Part shown: piece after piece, positions 16,650-28,426 of the stretch | Numbering within the stretch: position 1 is the stretch's first letter | Layout of the letters: every line of letters begins with the position of its first letter | Assembly: GCF_012027425.1 (NCBI RefSeq) | Contig: NZ_SNUE01000001.1 | Location: forward strand, 310,001-374,000 | Length of the DNA: 64,000 nucleotides | Origin: Thermococcus sp. MV5 | Lineage (GTDB): Archaea; Methanobacteriota_B; Thermococci; Thermococcales; Thermococcaceae | Direction: 5' to 3' | Notes under the pieces: model-generated | The model's database searches: none | Told to the model about the DNA's origin: nothing | Seen by the model: the letters and a program-made list of their open reading frames with translations, nothing else | Translations under genes and position numbers: made by a program

Positions 16650-16670
16650 AAAGTTAAACTTTTTAACTTT
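16650..16670. promoter_or_regulatory. Inverted repeat at the phosphodiesterase promoter
   Basis: AAAGTTAA and TTAACTTT form a perfect 8-base inverted repeat with a 5-base spacer, 19-39 bases before the ATG at 16689. This is where the TATA element of a short-leader or leaderless mRNA would lie, so it could be an operator. Confidence 0.35.
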
Positions 16671-16688
16671 TTTATTTCATTTTTACTC

Positions 16689-17807
16689 ATGAGAAAAAAA
16701 CTAGCCTTGATAAGTATCGACGGCAATGGGATATACAATCTAAAACACATGCCCTTTTTAAGTGAACTCGCAGAAAAGGGTTTCTTCGAAGTTGTAGAGT
16801 CTATTTTCCCAACCCTTACAGATTTAGTTCATACAAGTGTTGTAACTGGAATTACTCCCAAAAAACATGGTGTGGTTGAGAATGGATATTATGACAGAAT
16901 AGCTGACAGAAAAGTAAACTTTTACGAGTATGAAGTGGCGTTTAATCCTCATGAAGTTATAAAAGCAAAAACAATAGTCGATATTCTAAGAGAAACAGGA
17001 GTAAAAAGTGCCTCTGTAACAGCATATACAATGCCCCCTTTTAGCAATACTCATATTAGGATATTTCCGCCATTCTTCAGTGATAACAATCTTTATCGTA
17101 AACATGGAAGAGATTGGAGAAAAGATCGCTGGGTTTTGAACTCAGCTATCTATTTATATGAGGAATGCAAACCCGATCTTTTATTAGTACATTTTGCTTC
17201 TATAGATGGAATGCAACATGATTACGGCCCTCTAAGTGATGAGACTATGAAAGCCGTGGAAACTGTTGATACTGCTCTAAATACACTCTGGGAAAGATTG
17301 AGAGATGAGTACGCTTTTATAATCTTTGCTGACCACGGGCAAGAAAATGTTCATACATGGGTTAATTTAAGGGTTTATCTCAAAAAACATGGTATTGAAA
17401 CACTACGGGTTTCCTCTGGTGGAGGGGTCCATGTCTATTTAAAAGACCCTAATGAGGCTGAAGAAGCATATTATCTATTAAAAAGAGCACCAGGGAGCAA
17501 ATATGTATTTTTTAGGGAGGATTTGCCCCATTTAGATACTCCTCAAAGTGGAGAGCTCATAGTCTCAGCCAAAGAGGGTTACTGGTTCTGTTCCCACAAA
17601 GTATGTAATGGGATAAAAGGATCAAGTTACTGGGTAAAAGGCATGCATGGGTCTCTAAATGAGCCCGTGATAAAAGTCCCCTTGATTTTATGGGGATTTG
17701 AGAAGGCAAACTTAGAAAATGCGACTCTTTATGATATTGCTCCCACAATACTAAAGTTCTTTGGCAGAGAGAAGCCGAAGGAAATGATCGGAAAAAGCTT
17801 ACTATGA
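16689..17807 (+). CDS. Alkaline-phosphatase-superfamily phosphodiesterase/nucleotide pyrophosphatase
   Basis: This 372-residue hydrolase belongs to the type I phosphodiesterase/nucleotide pyrophosphatase family. Metal and nucleophile sites are visible: ALISIDGNG near residue 6 (first Asp), FPTLTDLVHTSVVTGITPKKHGV with the nucleophilic Thr at about residue 45, HFASIDGMQHDYGPLSDE (Asp and His ligands), FADHGQENV, and the late MHGSLNEP histidine. It has no signal peptide, so it acts in the cytoplasm; the substrate could be a nucleotide sugar, phosphonate or phospholipid headgroup. No SD is seen and the mRNA may be leaderless. Confidence 0.85.
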   Translation: MRKKLALISIDGNGIYNLKHMPFLSELAEKGFFEVVESIFPTLTDLVHTSVVTGITPKKHGVVENGYYDRIADRKVNFYEYEVAFNPHEVIKAKTIVDILRETGVKSASVTAYTMPPFSNTHIRIFPPFFSDNNLYRKHGRDWRKDRWVLNSAIYLYEECKPDLLLVHFASIDGMQHDYGPLSDETMKAVETVDTALNTLWERLRDEYAFIIFADHGQENVHTWVNLRVYLKKHGIETLRVSSGGGVHVYLKDPNEAEEAYYLLKRAPGSKYVFFREDLPHLDTPQSGELIVSAKEGYWFCSHKVCNGIKGSSYWVKGMHGSLNEPVIKVPLILWGFEKANLENATLYDIAPTILKFFGREKPKEMIGKSLL

Positions 17808-17948
17808 AACTATGGAACTTGTAAAGTAAAACCAAAATATTTCTAATATTCAGCCAAAACCGTATATACCTTGAGGTTCACCTTCTTAATAGAGAAATCA
17901 ACTCTTTGTAATCACATTTTTAATCAATCAACGAAAGGAGGTAATTTT

Positions 17949-19226
17949 ACGGAATATGAATATATAGTGGTAGGTTCCGGTGCCGGAGGGGCAACCATAG
18001 CAAGAGAACTCAGTAAAAGAGGAAAAAATGTCCTAATTATCGAAGCTGGGAAATATGAAAGGAAAATCGGAACATTTAAGGATTCTCTCAGATATTTTGA
18101 AACGACCGGATACAAAACCCCAAGAACTTCCAAAGAGGGAATTATTCTATGGAGAACTATAATGGCTGGTGGTTCCACTGTTGTTTCCTGTGCAAATGGA
18201 ACAAGGTGCCTTCAAGAAGAATTTAAAGACTTTGGAATAAACTTAGAAAAAGAATTCCAGGAAGCAGAAAAAGAAATGAAAATTGCTCCCACCCCAGAGA
18301 GTCTATTATCAGAAGCTTCCTTAAGAATTAAAGAAGCATCAGAAGAACTAGGATATACAATGGAACCAATGCCTAAATTTTTAGATTTTACTAAATGTGT
18401 TAGATGTGGAAGTTGTACTTTTGGATGCTTCCAAGGAGCGAAGTGGACTGCATTGGATTACCTGAATGACGCCATAGCTAATGGTGCCAATGTGATTTAC
18501 GAGACTAAGGTGAAACAGGTTATCTCAGAAAACGGAAATGCTAAAGGCATTAGGGGAAAAGGAAAGGATGGATACGTGGAGATTAAAGGTGATAACATCA
18601 TACTAGCAGCAGGTGCCTTAAGTACTCCTATAATTCTCCAAAACTCTCGAATATCCGAGGCAGGAAGAAATTTGTTCATTGATATTCTTGTAAACGTGTA
18701 CGGGAAGGCAAAGGGGTTAAACCAAGTAAGCGAACCCCTCATGGCCCTTGTGAATCACGAGTTTCACGAGGAAAAAGGATTCATTCTCTCCCCCCATATA
18801 AACGCTAACAAAACAGTTAGATTCATGGAAGCGGGAATAAAAGGCTTCATGATGCCCACAAACAAACTCGTAGGAATAATGGTAAAAACTGCAGATGATG
18901 CATCAGGTAGAGTTTACCCTGATGGAACTGTTTCAAAAGCAATGACCAAAGATGATTGGAAACGAGTAAATGAGGGTTCATCAATAGCAAAGAAAATCTT
19001 AGAAAATATCGGAGCTGAACCTAAGTCCATATTAGTCTCAAAACCTCAAGGAGCACACGTCGGAGGAGTAGCTGCTATTGGAAATGTGGTTGATGAAAAT
19101 CTTGAAACAAAAATAAGAAATCTATATGTCTGTGATGCAAGTGTTTTGCCAAAAGCTCCCGGATTGCCACCAATTCTAACAATCGTTGCTTTGGCCAAGT
19201 GGCTTGGGAAAACATTAGTTCACTAA
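17949..19226 (+). CDS. GMC-family FAD oxidoreductase with apparent ACG start
   Basis: The protein of about 425 residues has an N-terminal FAD-binding beta-alpha-beta (EYEYIVVGSGAGGATIARELSKRGKNVLIIEAG), GMC-like GGSTVVSCANGTRC, an unusual four-cysteine CVRCGSCTFGC segment near residue 160 that may bind a cluster, ILAAGALSTPIILQNS, and a C-terminal PPILTIVALAKWLG. It probably oxidises an alcohol or sugar; the substrate is unknown. A perfect GGAGGT SD at 17938-17943 is followed six bases later by ACG (17949), exactly where homologues start with Met-x-Tyr-x-Tyr-Ile-Val. The only in-frame standard start is a TTG at 17871 with no SD. A start-codon mutation, a genuine ACG start, or a base error are all possible. 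Confidence 0.75.
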   Translation, partial: TEYEYIVVGSGAGGATIARELSKRGKNVLIIEAGKYERKIGTFKDSLRYFETTGYKTPRTSKEGIILWRTIMAGGSTVVSCANGTRCLQEEFKDFGINLEKEFQEAEKEMKIAPTPESLLSEASLRIKEASEELGYTMEPMPKFLDFTKCVRCGSCTFGCFQGAKWTALDYLNDAIANGANVIYETKVKQVISENGNAKGIRGKGKDGYVEIKGDNIILAAGALSTPIILQNSRISEAGRNLFIDILVNVYGKAKGLNQVSEPLMALVNHEFHEEKGFILSPHINANKTVRFMEAGIKGFMMPTNKLVGIMVKTADDASGRVYPDGTVSKAMTKDDWKRVNEGSSIAKKILENIGAEPKSILVSKPQGAHVGGVAAIGNVVDENLETKIRNLYVCDASVLPKAPGLPPILTIVALAKWLGKTLVH

Positions 19227-19272
19227 CTTTCTCTTTTTCCAGAAATTTGAGAATAGAGAAGAAAAGAAAATA

Positions 19273-19920
19273 TCATCTAGAGGATTGTGCAATCCTCTCA
19301 ATTTCTTCTTTCTTGCTGTATGCGAAACTCTTTGTATCTTTGTTAGCTGCAGCTATAATTTCTTCAGCCAAAGCTTCGGCGTAACTTATCTTGTTCTTAT
19401 AACACTTAGCACTCGCACCAAGGGCGATATTTCTTAATGCAACGTCAAGTCTTCTCATTGGAGAAATGTCGACAGCAAGATGGTATCTAACTCCGCCAAA
19501 CATGATGTTTGTGGTATCTTCTCTTGGAGCAGAGTTCTCAAGAGCTCTAACAAGAACTTGAATTGGGTTCTGCTTTGTTCTTTGCTCAATAATCTTGAAT
19601 GCCTCTTTTACAACTTCATAAGCCTTTACCTTTTTGCTCATTAATGAGCGGTGTTCTCTCCTCATGAAGTGGCCACCAATTTTGTAACTTGAAGCACCAC
19701 TTCTCATGACCTTGTTAATTAGTCTTTCAACTACGTGAACGTTCGCTTTGCCAAACTGTTTCTTCGCATGCCTTCCGTGACTGTGAGGGAGGATTCTTGG
19801 TTCAAGGTTAATGTAAGGCCTAAGAGATGGATCCTCAACGACAACTTCCTCAACACTCCATCTACCAAAGACCTTGAGATCTTTTGGTATGAAAAATCTC
19901 TCTTCTAGTGATTTGGCCAT
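19273..19920 (-). CDS. rps7: 30S ribosomal protein S7
   Basis: uS7 nucleates assembly of the small-subunit head. The protein of 215 residues has the archaeal N-terminal extension ([43 protein letters not shown]) and the conserved core [56 protein letters not shown], and [18 protein letters not shown] at the end. The ATG at 19920 follows GGTGATGCTA. It is the last visible gene of the RNA polymerase/ribosomal operon, and the convergent GMC gene lies on the other side. Confidence 0.98.
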   Translation of the reverse strand: MAKSLEERFFIPKDLKVFGRWSVEEVVVEDPSLRPYINLEPRILPHSHGRHAKKQFGKANVHVVERLINKVMRSGASSYKIGGHFMRREHRSLMSKKVKAYEVVKEAFKIIEQRTKQNPIQVLVRALENSAPREDTTNIMFGGVRYHLAVDISPMRRLDVALRNIALGASAKCYKNKISYAEALAEEIIAAANKDTKSFAYSKKEEIERIAQSSR

Positions 19921-19925
19921 TAGCA

Positions 19926-20369
19926 TCACCTTCTTGGCTTTTCTTTTTTACCTTTAACTATTTCTTTGAGGGAAGTTCTGTTAACAATGACAACTTTGTA
20001 TCTAATTCCTGGGATATCACCCATAGATCCACCTTTTGGACCACCAATTCCCTCAATAATAACCTCGTCGTGCTCGTCAATGTGTTTAATAGCACCATCA
20101 CCGGGAGTAAACGCAGTGATTACCTTACCATTCTTGATAAGTTGGACTCTAACAGCCTTTCTCATACCTGAGTTTGGTTGCTTAGCTTCAACTGCTATTT
20201 TCTCCAAGACTATTCCTCTCGCCTGTGGTGCACCTTCAAGAGGATCGCTCTTCTCCTTAAGTCTAAGTACTCTTCTCTTATAAGTTATATCACTCCATCT
20301 AAACTTCTTTCTCTTAAGTTTAAGCTTCCTTCCAGCAAATTCACCGTAAGGGGCTTTCTTTCCAGCCAT
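19926..20369 (-). CDS. rps12: 30S ribosomal protein S12
   Basis: uS12 sits in the decoding centre. The 147-residue protein begins [24 protein letters not shown] and carries the conserved loops [20 protein letters not shown] and [20 protein letters not shown], plus [19 protein letters not shown]. The archaeal length and the basic tail (KGKKEKPRR) are normal. The ATG follows GGTGATGATC with five-base spacing. It is six bases upstream of rps7. Confidence 0.98.
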   Translation of the reverse strand: MAGKKAPYGEFAGRKLKLKRKKFRWSDITYKRRVLRLKEKSDPLEGAPQARGIVLEKIAVEAKQPNSGMRKAVRVQLIKNGKVITAFTPGDGAIKHIDEHDEVIIEGIGGPKGGSMGDIPGIRYKVVIVNRTSLKEIVKGKKEKPRR

Positions 20370-20379
20370 GATCATCACC

Positions 20380-20817
20380 TCAAATTACTACAACTTCCTC
20401 AATTCCATGATGCCTCTCCATTAGTTCCTTGACAAGATTTATATTTTGCCCTCCCTTACCAATGGCTCTCGGCTTATCACGCTGATTAACATCAAGGAGG
20501 GCAACCTTTTTTCCATTTTTCTTTTCAGTTATGTGTACTTTTTTAACCCTTACGCCCATTGTTTTATAAATGTTCTTAATGAATTCTTCTGGATTTTCAG
20601 AATGCTCTATTAATTCAATATCCTTACCAATCATGCCCTGTACTCTTTTAACATTGCTTCCTCTTTTTCCTAATGCTAGACCCATCTCACCATTCTTTAT
20701 AACGAGAATTAACCTGTTCCTTGCCGTGTCAATTAAACAGTCAAGAACTGTAGCTCCTGTAAGACTCTCAAATAGTGCAATGTACTTTATCTGATCAGTG
20801 TTTAGTTTTAGTGGCAT
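20380..20817 (-). CDS. nusA: NusA-like transcription factor
   Basis: The archaeal NusA homologue is short (145 residues) and consists of two KH RNA-binding domains: [36 protein letters not shown] and [21 protein letters not shown]. It lacks the bacterial N-terminal and S1 domains. It is thought to act in transcription termination or rRNA transcription. It lies between rpl30e and rps12, as in other euryarchaea. GGAGGT lies upstream, overlapping the end of rpl30e. Confidence 0.95.
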   Translation of the reverse strand: MPLKLNTDQIKYIALFESLTGATVLDCLIDTARNRLILVIKNGEMGLALGKRGSNVKRVQGMIGKDIELIEHSENPEEFIKNIYKTMGVRVKKVHITEKKNGKKVALLDVNQRDKPRAIGKGGQNINLVKELMERHHGIEEVVVI

Positions 20818-20819
20818 TT

Positions 20820-21122
20820 TCACTTACCTCCAGCTAATGAGAGTATTTTACTTTCTCCTGGCTCTACTATTGCCATTGAAGCTATTACGAAGGGTTTACC
20901 TAGGAGCGTTCCTAGTTCCACACTTGTCCCCTCAAATTCATATACCGGTATGCTGCTGAGCTTTGCATAATAGTTGATATCATCTTTAACCTCCTTTGGT
21001 GCATTTTTAGCTATGATTATAAGCTTAGCTTCACCTGTCTTAGCAAGCCTTATAGTCTCATTTGATCCAAGGATAACCTTCCCTGTCTCAATAGCTTTTC
21101 TAAGTTCAAATGCTAAATCCAT
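20820..21122 (-). CDS. rpl30e: 50S ribosomal protein L30e
   Basis: eL30 is a 100-residue L7Ae/L30e-fold RNA-binding protein. It has the signature [29 protein letters not shown] followed by the [23 protein letters not shown] core. It is present in archaeal and eukaryotic ribosomes and sits within the RNA polymerase operon, as in relatives. GGAGGTGTAGGTA lies before the ATG. Confidence 0.97.
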   Translation of the reverse strand: MDLAFELRKAIETGKVILGSNETIRLAKTGEAKLIIIAKNAPKEVKDDINYYAKLSSIPVYEFEGTSVELGTLLGKPFVIASMAIVEPGESKILSLAGGK

Positions 21123-21136
21123 TACCTACACCTCCT

Positions 21137-22324
21137 TTACTCTTCTTCCACCGGTTTTTTAATTGGTAATTTCATTGCCAATCTAACGATTCCCGTTCCT
21201 ACTGGAACGGGTTGACCAATTAGGACATTCTCCACAACTCCATTGAGGGGATCTACTTCTCCCCTTTCAGCAGCCTGAATCAAATGCTGAACAGTAATCT
21301 CAAACGCAGCTCTTGCGAGCACGCTTGCCTTTGCACCCACGATACCATGTCTCCCAATAGGTCTCACAATACCATCAATAGTCATCATATCAGCGACAAG
21401 CATGATGTGTCTCACATCAACCTCAAGACCTTGCTCCTGCATTGTGTTAATTATTTCCTCAATTATTGCGTTTCTGGCTGCTTCAATACCGAGTACCTGA
21501 GCTATTTCGTGAATATTGTTTGTTTTCGTTCTTGTGGGATCAACACCTGGAACTTTGAGTACTTGCTTAAAGTTTGAGCCCTCTGTGTAGATAACGTACT
21601 CGTCACCCTCTTTTCTGATGACTGTTTTTCCTACGCCTGAGAGTCCTTTTAAGCGATGCTTTTTAACTTTATCGGCGAGTCTTCTAAGAGTTGAAACATT
21701 CTTAGCTTTTTTCAGTCTAATTGTCAGGGTAGTACCTTCGGACTCTATCTCAGCAGATTTAAATGAGCGTTCAATCTTCGCTTGAATCTTCTCCATAGTT
21801 AAACCACTTTTTTCAAGTCGCTCTGGATCTATATCAACTACAAATTCCATGTTAAGTATATCTAGAGTCATGCTTCTTGCGAGACTTTCTAGTGTAGTTC
21901 CCTCAATTCGTTTTGCAACTTCACGAGCTTTTTCACTATCATACCTGTGTTCTTCATCAAGGTACACTGTCATAATTGGTGTTGATGGATTCTTTCTAGC
22001 ATCCACTATCTCAATGATTCTTGGCAAACCCAAGGTAACGTTAATTTCTGCCACACCAGCATAGTGGAAAGTGTTTAGCGTCATCTGTGTGGAGGGTTCT
22101 CCTATGGATTGCGCTGTCACAGTACCCACAGCCTCTCCAGGCTCTACTAAGGCGTGCTCATATTCCTGAACGACTTCATTAATTATTGCCTCGACTTCTG
22201 CCTTTTTCAGTTTGTATCTCTCACTATAGGAGACCAGCTTCTCCAAGAGTTCTCCCCTTAACTTCTCTGGCAGGTTAGAGGCTCTACTTTCAACAAGCTT
22301 TTTGATAGTTGAGCGTGATACCAT
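21137..22324 (-). CDS. rpoA2: DNA-directed RNA polymerase subunit A''
   Basis: This subunit forms the C-terminal part of the split largest subunit: trigger loop, cleft and jaw. The 395-residue protein contains [28 protein letters not shown] (trigger-loop region), [24 protein letters not shown], and the jaw/clamp segment [37 protein letters not shown]. No intein interrupts the trigger-loop site. The ATG follows GGGTGAAGATC and lies six bases after rpoA1. Confidence 0.98.
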   Translation of the reverse strand: MVSRSTIKKLVESRASNLPEKLRGELLEKLVSYSERYKLKKAEVEAIINEVVQEYEHALVEPGEAVGTVTAQSIGEPSTQMTLNTFHYAGVAEINVTLGLPRIIEIVDARKNPSTPIMTVYLDEEHRYDSEKAREVAKRIEGTTLESLARSMTLDILNMEFVVDIDPERLEKSGLTMEKIQAKIERSFKSAEIESEGTTLTIRLKKAKNVSTLRRLADKVKKHRLKGLSGVGKTVIRKEGDEYVIYTEGSNFKQVLKVPGVDPTRTKTNNIHEIAQVLGIEAARNAIIEEIINTMQEQGLEVDVRHIMLVADMMTIDGIVRPIGRHGIVGAKASVLARAAFEITVQHLIQAAERGEVDPLNGVVENVLIGQPVPVGTGIVRLAMKLPIKKPVEEE

Positions 22325-22329
22325 GATCT

Positions 22330-25047
22330 TCACCCCTTCTCCCTGAGCTTTATCAATGTTCTTGTTATAATCCTATCAATATCCACAGTTTTTCCTCCCC
22401 AACTCTTCATTGGATCCACTCCGTCTTCACCGTATCTGAACTGCACAACAATTCCCGTTGGGTCTCTCACAGTTCCATCATAGTCTACTTTGAGATCCTG
22501 TAGAGCATTTATAAGCCTACGTTGCATGTAACCACTTTGCGCTGTTCTAACAGCAGTATCAACAAGACCTTCTCTACCACCCATTGCATGGAAGAAGTAC
22601 TCCTGAGGTGTTAAACCGCTCTTATATGAGTTTACTATGAAACCCTTTGCTCTTGCACCAAGATCTCCAGGCTTGAAGTGACTTAATACTCTGCTCCTAT
22701 ACCCCCTATATAGCCTCTTACCTCTAATAGACTGCTGACCAAGCATAGCGGCCATTTGAGTGATGTTGAGAATCTTACCTCTTGCTCCAGTTTTGGCCAT
22801 GATGACAGTATGATTATTCATACCCAAGTACTTCTCTGCAACTTTACCAGCGTTATCTCTAGCCTCAGATAGAACTGCCATTATTCTGCTTTCAAGAGTT
22901 TCCTCTAAGGTTTTACCTGGTAAAGGCTCCAACTCTCCATTCCTGTATGCCTCTATAAGTCTCTGTACTTTATCCTCTGCTTCCATTATTATTTCTCTAA
23001 TTCTTGCTTTAGCCTCTCCAGGAAGATCTTCATCGTCTATTCCAGTAGTGAATCCTTTGTGAGTGATAACCCATATTGCCAATTTCGTCACTTGATCGAG
23101 GAACTGTCTAGCTCTCTCAACACCATACTCTCTAACTATAATGTCCAACAACTTACCATCTTCTCTACCATATGCCTTCTTGTCTATTGCACCACTCAGC
23201 AATTTACCTTTTAAGATATAAACAAATCCGTCTGTGGCCACCTTTCTAATCTCTTCTTCACTCGGAATGAGTTTCTCTTCAATAAGTTTTTCAATAAGCT
23301 CACATTGAGATGGATTATCACATAATTTGTTTTTATACCATACTGTTAAGTCTTCAGGAAGTAGCAGAGAGAATATAGTCTTTCCACTCCAATATTCAAC
23401 ACCGTTTTCAACTTTATCTGGTTTTGGAAGCTCTTTTACATCCACTCCTGCGAACATTAGCATGTGCTCCACTTCATATTTAGTGAAATATGCTCCTTCC
23501 CTAGTTAAGAGATATCCCCCTGATATGTGATCTTGGATACCTCCAATAATCGGCCCACCGTATCTTGGAGATAAAATATGATTCTGGACCTCCATCAGAA
23601 TCCTAGCTTCTGCTTGGGCCTCTTCTGTTTGTGGTACGTGAAGGTTCATCTCATCTCCATCGAAATCAGCATTATATGGTGGACAAACTGCTAGATTGAG
23701 TCTAAACGTCCTGTATGGCATTACTCTAACCCTATGGGCCATGATGCTCATTCTGTGAAGTGATGGTTGTCTGTTGAACAGAACAATATCCCCATCTAGG
23801 AGATGTCTTTCAACAGTCCATCCAATATCAATCATGTTGGCAATAGTCTCTCTATTGCTTTCCATGAGACGAATTCTTCTACCTTGTGGATCTATAACAT
23901 AGTTTGCTCCAGGATACTTTTCTGGGCCATTGAGAATCATTTTCCTTAATTTTTCAATATTAAACTCAGTGACTTTTTCTGGAATAGTAAGCTCCATTGC
24001 CACTACCAAAGGAACTCCCACTTCATTTATACTTATCATGGGGTCTGGACTGATTACTGTACGAGCAGAGAAGTTAACACGCTTACCACTAAGGTTCTTC
24101 CTGAATCTTCCTTCCTTACCTTTAAGTCTTTGGGCAAGAGTCTTAAGAGGCCTTCCACTCTTGTGTTTTGCCGGAGGAATTCCCGAGGTTTCATTGTCAA
24201 AATATGTAGTAACGTGATATTGCAGAAGATCCCAAAGGTCTTCGATAATAAGTTGGGGAGCTCCAGCCTCAATATTTTGCTTTAAACGTGCGTTAATTCT
24301 TATAATATCCACAAGCTTGTGTGTAAGGTCATCCTCAGCTCTTATACCACTTTCAAGTGTTATTGAAGGTCTCACATTGACTGGTGGAACCGGCAGAACC
24401 GTAAGTATCATCCACTCAGGCCGTGATTTCTCAGGGTCAAGTCCCAAAAGTGGCAAATCCTTATCGATAATCTTCTCAAACCTATCTCTTATCTCACTAG
24501 GCATCATCCTGTGTCTATATTCATTTCCTTCTTCGTCAGTTCTTATCTCCCAATATATTGTTGGTCTTTCAAATTTTATTGGAAATTGAGGGGCTCCACA
24601 GTGAGGACATACCATTCTTTCTTTTGCTTTTTTATGAATCTCTGAGACTAATGCATCAATTTCGCTCTTTCTAGCCTCGTTTATACTCAGCTTGGCCATA
24701 TACTCTTCAATCTCGTCATCTGTTAGCTTAATTCTTCCACATTCTCTACAAGTGCTCTCAAGAGTTCTATAAATTGTTTTAGCGAATCCAACGTGGATTA
24801 CCGGTCTTGCGAGTTCTATATGCCCAAAATGACCGGGACACTCCTTATAATTAGCACCACAAGTTTCACATCTAAGATTAGGATCTATGACTCCCAATCT
24901 TCTATCCATTAGACCTCCGTCTATTGGATAACCATCTTCTGAATAAGTGTCTGGAACTGTTATTTCTGCAGCACTCATTTTTCTAATTTCTTGAGGGGAG
25001 AGCACACCAAACTCAATACTCCCAATGACCTTTTTCATTGAATGCAT
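22330..25047 (-). CDS. rpoA1: DNA-directed RNA polymerase subunit A'
   Basis: This subunit is the N-terminal part of the largest subunit and carries the active-site loop [15 protein letters not shown] that chelates catalytic magnesium. The protein of about 905 residues has N-terminal zinc sites ([34 protein letters not shown]), the lid and rudder region ([39 protein letters not shown]), bridge-helix region [23 protein letters not shown], and RYGEDGVDP near the C-terminus. No intein is present. The upstream in-frame GTG is not needed; the ATG at 25047 has GGTGTGATAGTC upstream. Its 5' end abuts rpoB. Confidence 0.98.
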   Translation of the reverse strand: MHSMKKVIGSIEFGVLSPQEIRKMSAAEITVPDTYSEDGYPIDGGLMDRRLGVIDPNLRCETCGANYKECPGHFGHIELARPVIHVGFAKTIYRTLESTCRECGRIKLTDDEIEEYMAKLSINEARKSEIDALVSEIHKKAKERMVCPHCGAPQFPIKFERPTIYWEIRTDEEGNEYRHRMMPSEIRDRFEKIIDKDLPLLGLDPEKSRPEWMILTVLPVPPVNVRPSITLESGIRAEDDLTHKLVDIIRINARLKQNIEAGAPQLIIEDLWDLLQYHVTTYFDNETSGIPPAKHKSGRPLKTLAQRLKGKEGRFRKNLSGKRVNFSARTVISPDPMISINEVGVPLVVAMELTIPEKVTEFNIEKLRKMILNGPEKYPGANYVIDPQGRRIRLMESNRETIANMIDIGWTVERHLLDGDIVLFNRQPSLHRMSIMAHRVRVMPYRTFRLNLAVCPPYNADFDGDEMNLHVPQTEEAQAEARILMEVQNHILSPRYGGPIIGGIQDHISGGYLLTREGAYFTKYEVEHMLMFAGVDVKELPKPDKVENGVEYWSGKTIFSLLLPEDLTVWYKNKLCDNPSQCELIEKLIEEKLIPSEEEIRKVATDGFVYILKGKLLSGAIDKKAYGREDGKLLDIIVREYGVERARQFLDQVTKLAIWVITHKGFTTGIDDEDLPGEAKARIREIIMEAEDKVQRLIEAYRNGELEPLPGKTLEETLESRIMAVLSEARDNAGKVAEKYLGMNNHTVIMAKTGARGKILNITQMAAMLGQQSIRGKRLYRGYRSRVLSHFKPGDLGARAKGFIVNSYKSGLTPQEYFFHAMGGREGLVDTAVRTAQSGYMQRRLINALQDLKVDYDGTVRDPTGIVVQFRYGEDGVDPMKSWGGKTVDIDRIITRTLIKLREKG

Positions 25048-25052
25048 GACTA

Positions 25053-28000
25053 TCACACCCTCTCCTTAAGTTTTAATGATGGCCTAATACCCATAGCTTT
25101 TATTTCGTCAAGCAACAGCTTGAATGCATAACTCATCTCTACCATGCTTATATTCTCCTCTTCTCCACATACAGGGCAGTAAACCTTATCCCTACGTTTA
25201 TCCTCGACTGCTAAATGACCACAGCTCTCACATACCCATACTTCTGTCTTATCGCTTTCCTCTAGCAACCTTTCAACTAATAGCATTGATGCCCCATGTC
25301 CTATAAGCACGTCACGTTCCATTTCACCAAATCTTAAACCACCCTCTCTAGCTCTACCCTCAGTTGGTTGCTTTGTAAGAACCTGCACTGGTCCTCTTGA
25401 ACGGGCGTGGAGTTTATCAGCTACCATATGGTGGAGTCTCTGGTAGTAGATGACACCTACAAAGATGTCTGCCTCAAGCTTTCTCCCTGTAATTCCATCA
25501 TACATAACTTCTCTTCCAGAGTGTTTGAAGCCAAGTTCTTCTAGTTCTTTTCTAAGTTTTTCCTCTGGTTCCCCAATAAATGCAGTTCCATCGATTCTTC
25601 TTCCTTTTAGAGATGCTACCTTTCCACCTATTGCTTCAATTAGCTGACCAACAGTCATACGAGATGGAATACCGTGTGGGTTAACTATGAGATCTGGCAC
25701 TATTCCATTCTCTGTCCAGGGCATGTCCTCTTGAGGAACTATAAGTCCAATCACACCCTTCTGTCCATGTCTTGAAGCAAACTTATCTCCAAACTCTGGA
25801 ATTCTAAGGTCTCTAACGGTTACCTTAACGAGTTTAGTACCATCTCCTGTTTCGGTGATAATAACCTTGTCCACAATACCCTCTTCTCCGGGTCTCATTG
25901 TAACACTTGTTTCCCTTCTTCCTTGTAAGATCCCAGCTCCCAAACTGGTTTGTTCTTCAAGAAATCTCGGTGGAGATGTTCTTGCAACTAGAACATCTTT
26001 TCCTCCCACTTTTGATTCTGGAAATGCTATTCCATCTTCATCAAGATTTCTATAGTATTTTTCACCTAAGAATCCTCTAACGGTTGGATCTGGGATTTCA
26101 AATTTATCAGTTTGTCCACCCATGTATTTCTTTTCTTCAGCTTCATATGTCCTGAAGAATGTGGATCTTGCCAATCCTCTCTCAATTGAGGCCTTATTCA
26201 TAATAACAGCATCTTCCATGTTATACCCACTATAGCTAAGAATTGCAACGACAAAGTTTTGGCCAGCAGGTCTTTGCTCAAAACCTACTGCTTCCATAAT
26301 TCTCGAGTTAACAAGTGGAACTTGTGGGTAATGCATTAAATGACCTCTAGTATCAACTCTTATTCTGAAGTTAGCCCATCCTAAACCAAGGCTCTGCTTG
26401 GCCATACCGGCCCCATAGGTGTTTCTTGGAGCAGCGTTATGCTCTGGATATGGAACGAGCGAAGCAGGTAATCCTAAGATGGCAGCAGGCATTATTTCTA
26501 AATGTGTATGCTCCTCACTAACTTCCCACGGCCAAGTGGCAACATAAGCATTCTCTTCTTCCTCAGCATCGAGATATTCAATAACACCCATTCTCACTAA
26601 ATCGCTCCATTTTAATGTTCCATTCTTTATTGCTTCTATATGCTCCTTGGTCAATTTTGGAACGCCGTTTTCCACTATAATAAGGGGTCTTCTGACTCTA
26701 CCATCGTCGCTGTTGATGTAAATTTCTCGGACATCTTCATAGTATGCTACGTTTATTACATCACTTATCCTTCCTGCCCGCCTGTCGTCTTTTATTCTGT
26801 TAACTAATGCCACGCCGTCTCTGTAAGTACCAATAAGAACCCCATTAAGGTAAATTCTCCAGTCCTCAGGTTCAGGCCTTTTCTCCTCAATATGGACTAT
26901 TCCAAGACTCTCCAGATATGCAAACACTTCTTCCTCAGAAATCGCTGTAGTAATCTGAGCCATAAGGGATAAGTTCTTAACCAGACCACAATTGGGTCCT
27001 TCTGGGGTCTCAGTAGGACATATTCTTCCCCAATGAGTTCCATGCAGGTCTCTCGCCTCAAAATGAGGTTGATCTCTGCTTAATGGAGAAGTAACCCTTC
27101 TTAAGTGAGAAAGTGTGGACATGTAGTTAGTTCTATCAAGCAATTGACTAACACCAGTCCTTCCTCCTGGCCAAGCCCCGGTTGCAAGAGCATGTTCAAT
27201 TCTTTCAGTTAATACATCCGGTCTCACAGAGTTCCTCACAAACCTTTGGATATCCTGAAAAGTGTATTTTTCTCCTTTTCTTTGGTAAGTCTTAGTTAGT
27301 TGATATTGCATGTCCTTCACAAGTTGACCAAATGCAACTCTGAAGAGATCTCTTAAAAGGTCACCAGCGAGTTTAAGTCTTTTGCTAGCATAGTGGTCTT
27401 TATCATCTTCTCCTCTTAGTCCAAGTGAAAGTTCAATAACTTTGAGTGCCATCATCCCTAGATAGTATGCCTTCTTTATCCTGTCTTCAGGGGTTACTCC
27501 CATGTGGGGAAGGAGATTGTTGTCAATTATTGATTGGGCCCTTCTAAGCCGGTATTCCTTTGGTTGTCCAGGCATTGCTTTTTTCCCGATGTAATCCAAA
27601 GCTTCGTCTTGAGTTTGTACATCACTTGCATCCTCCAAGTTATCAAAGAGAACTTGCTGAACTTCGGGGTTATTGCTCACAGCATCAACTATATCTTTAT
27701 CACTTTCAAGTCCAAGGGCCCTCATAAGGTGTACAAACTTAATAACTCCTGGTACATTGGGGATTGAAACATACAACAACCCATCTTTTCTTCTTTCCAC
27801 AGTTATTAATGCCCTATAACCATGTCTATATGAGAAGCACTTTGCTATATATCTATTCTGCCTTTCATCAATTTCAACGAGAGTTCTGTTTGGAGCTAAA
27901 TCCTCAATAGACACAATAACCCTTTCAGAACCATTGATGATAAAATATCCTCCTGGGTCTCTTGGATCCTCTCCATACGCTATAAGCTCTTCAGCACTTA

Positions 28001-28409
28001 GATTGTAAAGGCGACAGATTTTAGACTTAAGCATTACCGGAAGTTCTCCAATCCTAACTTCTACAGGCTCTTGTTCAATTCCCTTTACAATTGGTATCAT
28101 CTCTAAGAAAATTGGAGCGGAGTAAGTTAAATTTCTAATTCTAGCATCTATAGGATACAACGGCTTTCTTTGGCCGTGGGCTTCCTGGAATTCTGGTTCT
28201 CCAAGCCTTATCCTCCCAAATTTAACTTCAAAGTCTGGTATATCTGGCTTAACTCCACCAAATTCGTTAATTACCTCTTGCATCCCATGGTCAATAAAGG
28301 CATTATAAGAATCAAGATGCTGTCTTACAAGGCCCTTTTCATTCCAGTAGCTTTTCATAACATGCCAAAGATCATCCGGAGTAACCTCAACAACAGTAGG
28401 ACCTCTCAT
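25053..28409 (-). CDS. rpoB: DNA-directed RNA polymerase subunit B
   Basis: The second-largest subunit is a single 1118-residue chain, as in Thermococcales, not split into B' and B'' as in methanogens and haloarchaea. Landmarks are the N-terminal protrusion and lobe ([20 protein letters not shown]), [31 protein letters not shown], the hybrid-binding [18 protein letters not shown] and [23 protein letters not shown], and a C-terminal clamp zinc site [32 protein letters not shown] lies before the ATG. No intein or frameshift is seen. Confidence 0.98.
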   Translation of the reverse strand: MRGPTVVEVTPDDLWHVMKSYWNEKGLVRQHLDSYNAFIDHGMQEVINEFGGVKPDIPDFEVKFGRIRLGEPEFQEAHGQRKPLYPIDARIRNLTYSAPIFLEMIPIVKGIEQEPVEVRIGELPVMLKSKICRLYNLSAEELIAYGEDPRDPGGYFIINGSERVIVSIEDLAPNRTLVEIDERQNRYIAKCFSYRHGYRALITVERRKDGLLYVSIPNVPGVIKFVHLMRALGLESDKDIVDAVSNNPEVQQVLFDNLEDASDVQTQDEALDYIGKKAMPGQPKEYRLRRAQSIIDNNLLPHMGVTPEDRIKKAYYLGMMALKVIELSLGLRGEDDKDHYASKRLKLAGDLLRDLFRVAFGQLVKDMQYQLTKTYQRKGEKYTFQDIQRFVRNSVRPDVLTERIEHALATGAWPGGRTGVSQLLDRTNYMSTLSHLRRVTSPLSRDQPHFEARDLHGTHWGRICPTETPEGPNCGLVKNLSLMAQITTAISEEEVFAYLESLGIVHIEEKRPEPEDWRIYLNGVLIGTYRDGVALVNRIKDDRRAGRISDVINVAYYEDVREIYINSDDGRVRRPLIIVENGVPKLTKEHIEAIKNGTLKWSDLVRMGVIEYLDAEEEENAYVATWPWEVSEEHTHLEIMPAAILGLPASLVPYPEHNAAPRNTYGAGMAKQSLGLGWANFRIRVDTRGHLMHYPQVPLVNSRIMEAVGFEQRPAGQNFVVAILSYSGYNMEDAVIMNKASIERGLARSTFFRTYEAEEKKYMGGQTDKFEIPDPTVRGFLGEKYYRNLDEDGIAFPESKVGGKDVLVARTSPPRFLEEQTSLGAGILQGRRETSVTMRPGEEGIVDKVIITETGDGTKLVKVTVRDLRIPEFGDKFASRHGQKGVIGLIVPQEDMPWTENGIVPDLIVNPHGIPSRMTVGQLIEAIGGKVASLKGRRIDGTAFIGEPEEKLRKELEELGFKHSGREVMYDGITGRKLEADIFVGVIYYQRLHHMVADKLHARSRGPVQVLTKQPTEGRAREGGLRFGEMERDVLIGHGASMLLVERLLEESDKTEVWVCESCGHLAVEDKRRDKVYCPVCGEEENISMVEMSYAFKLLLDEIKAMGIRPSLKLKERV

Positions 28410-28426
28410 GTTCTCACCTCAAAACT

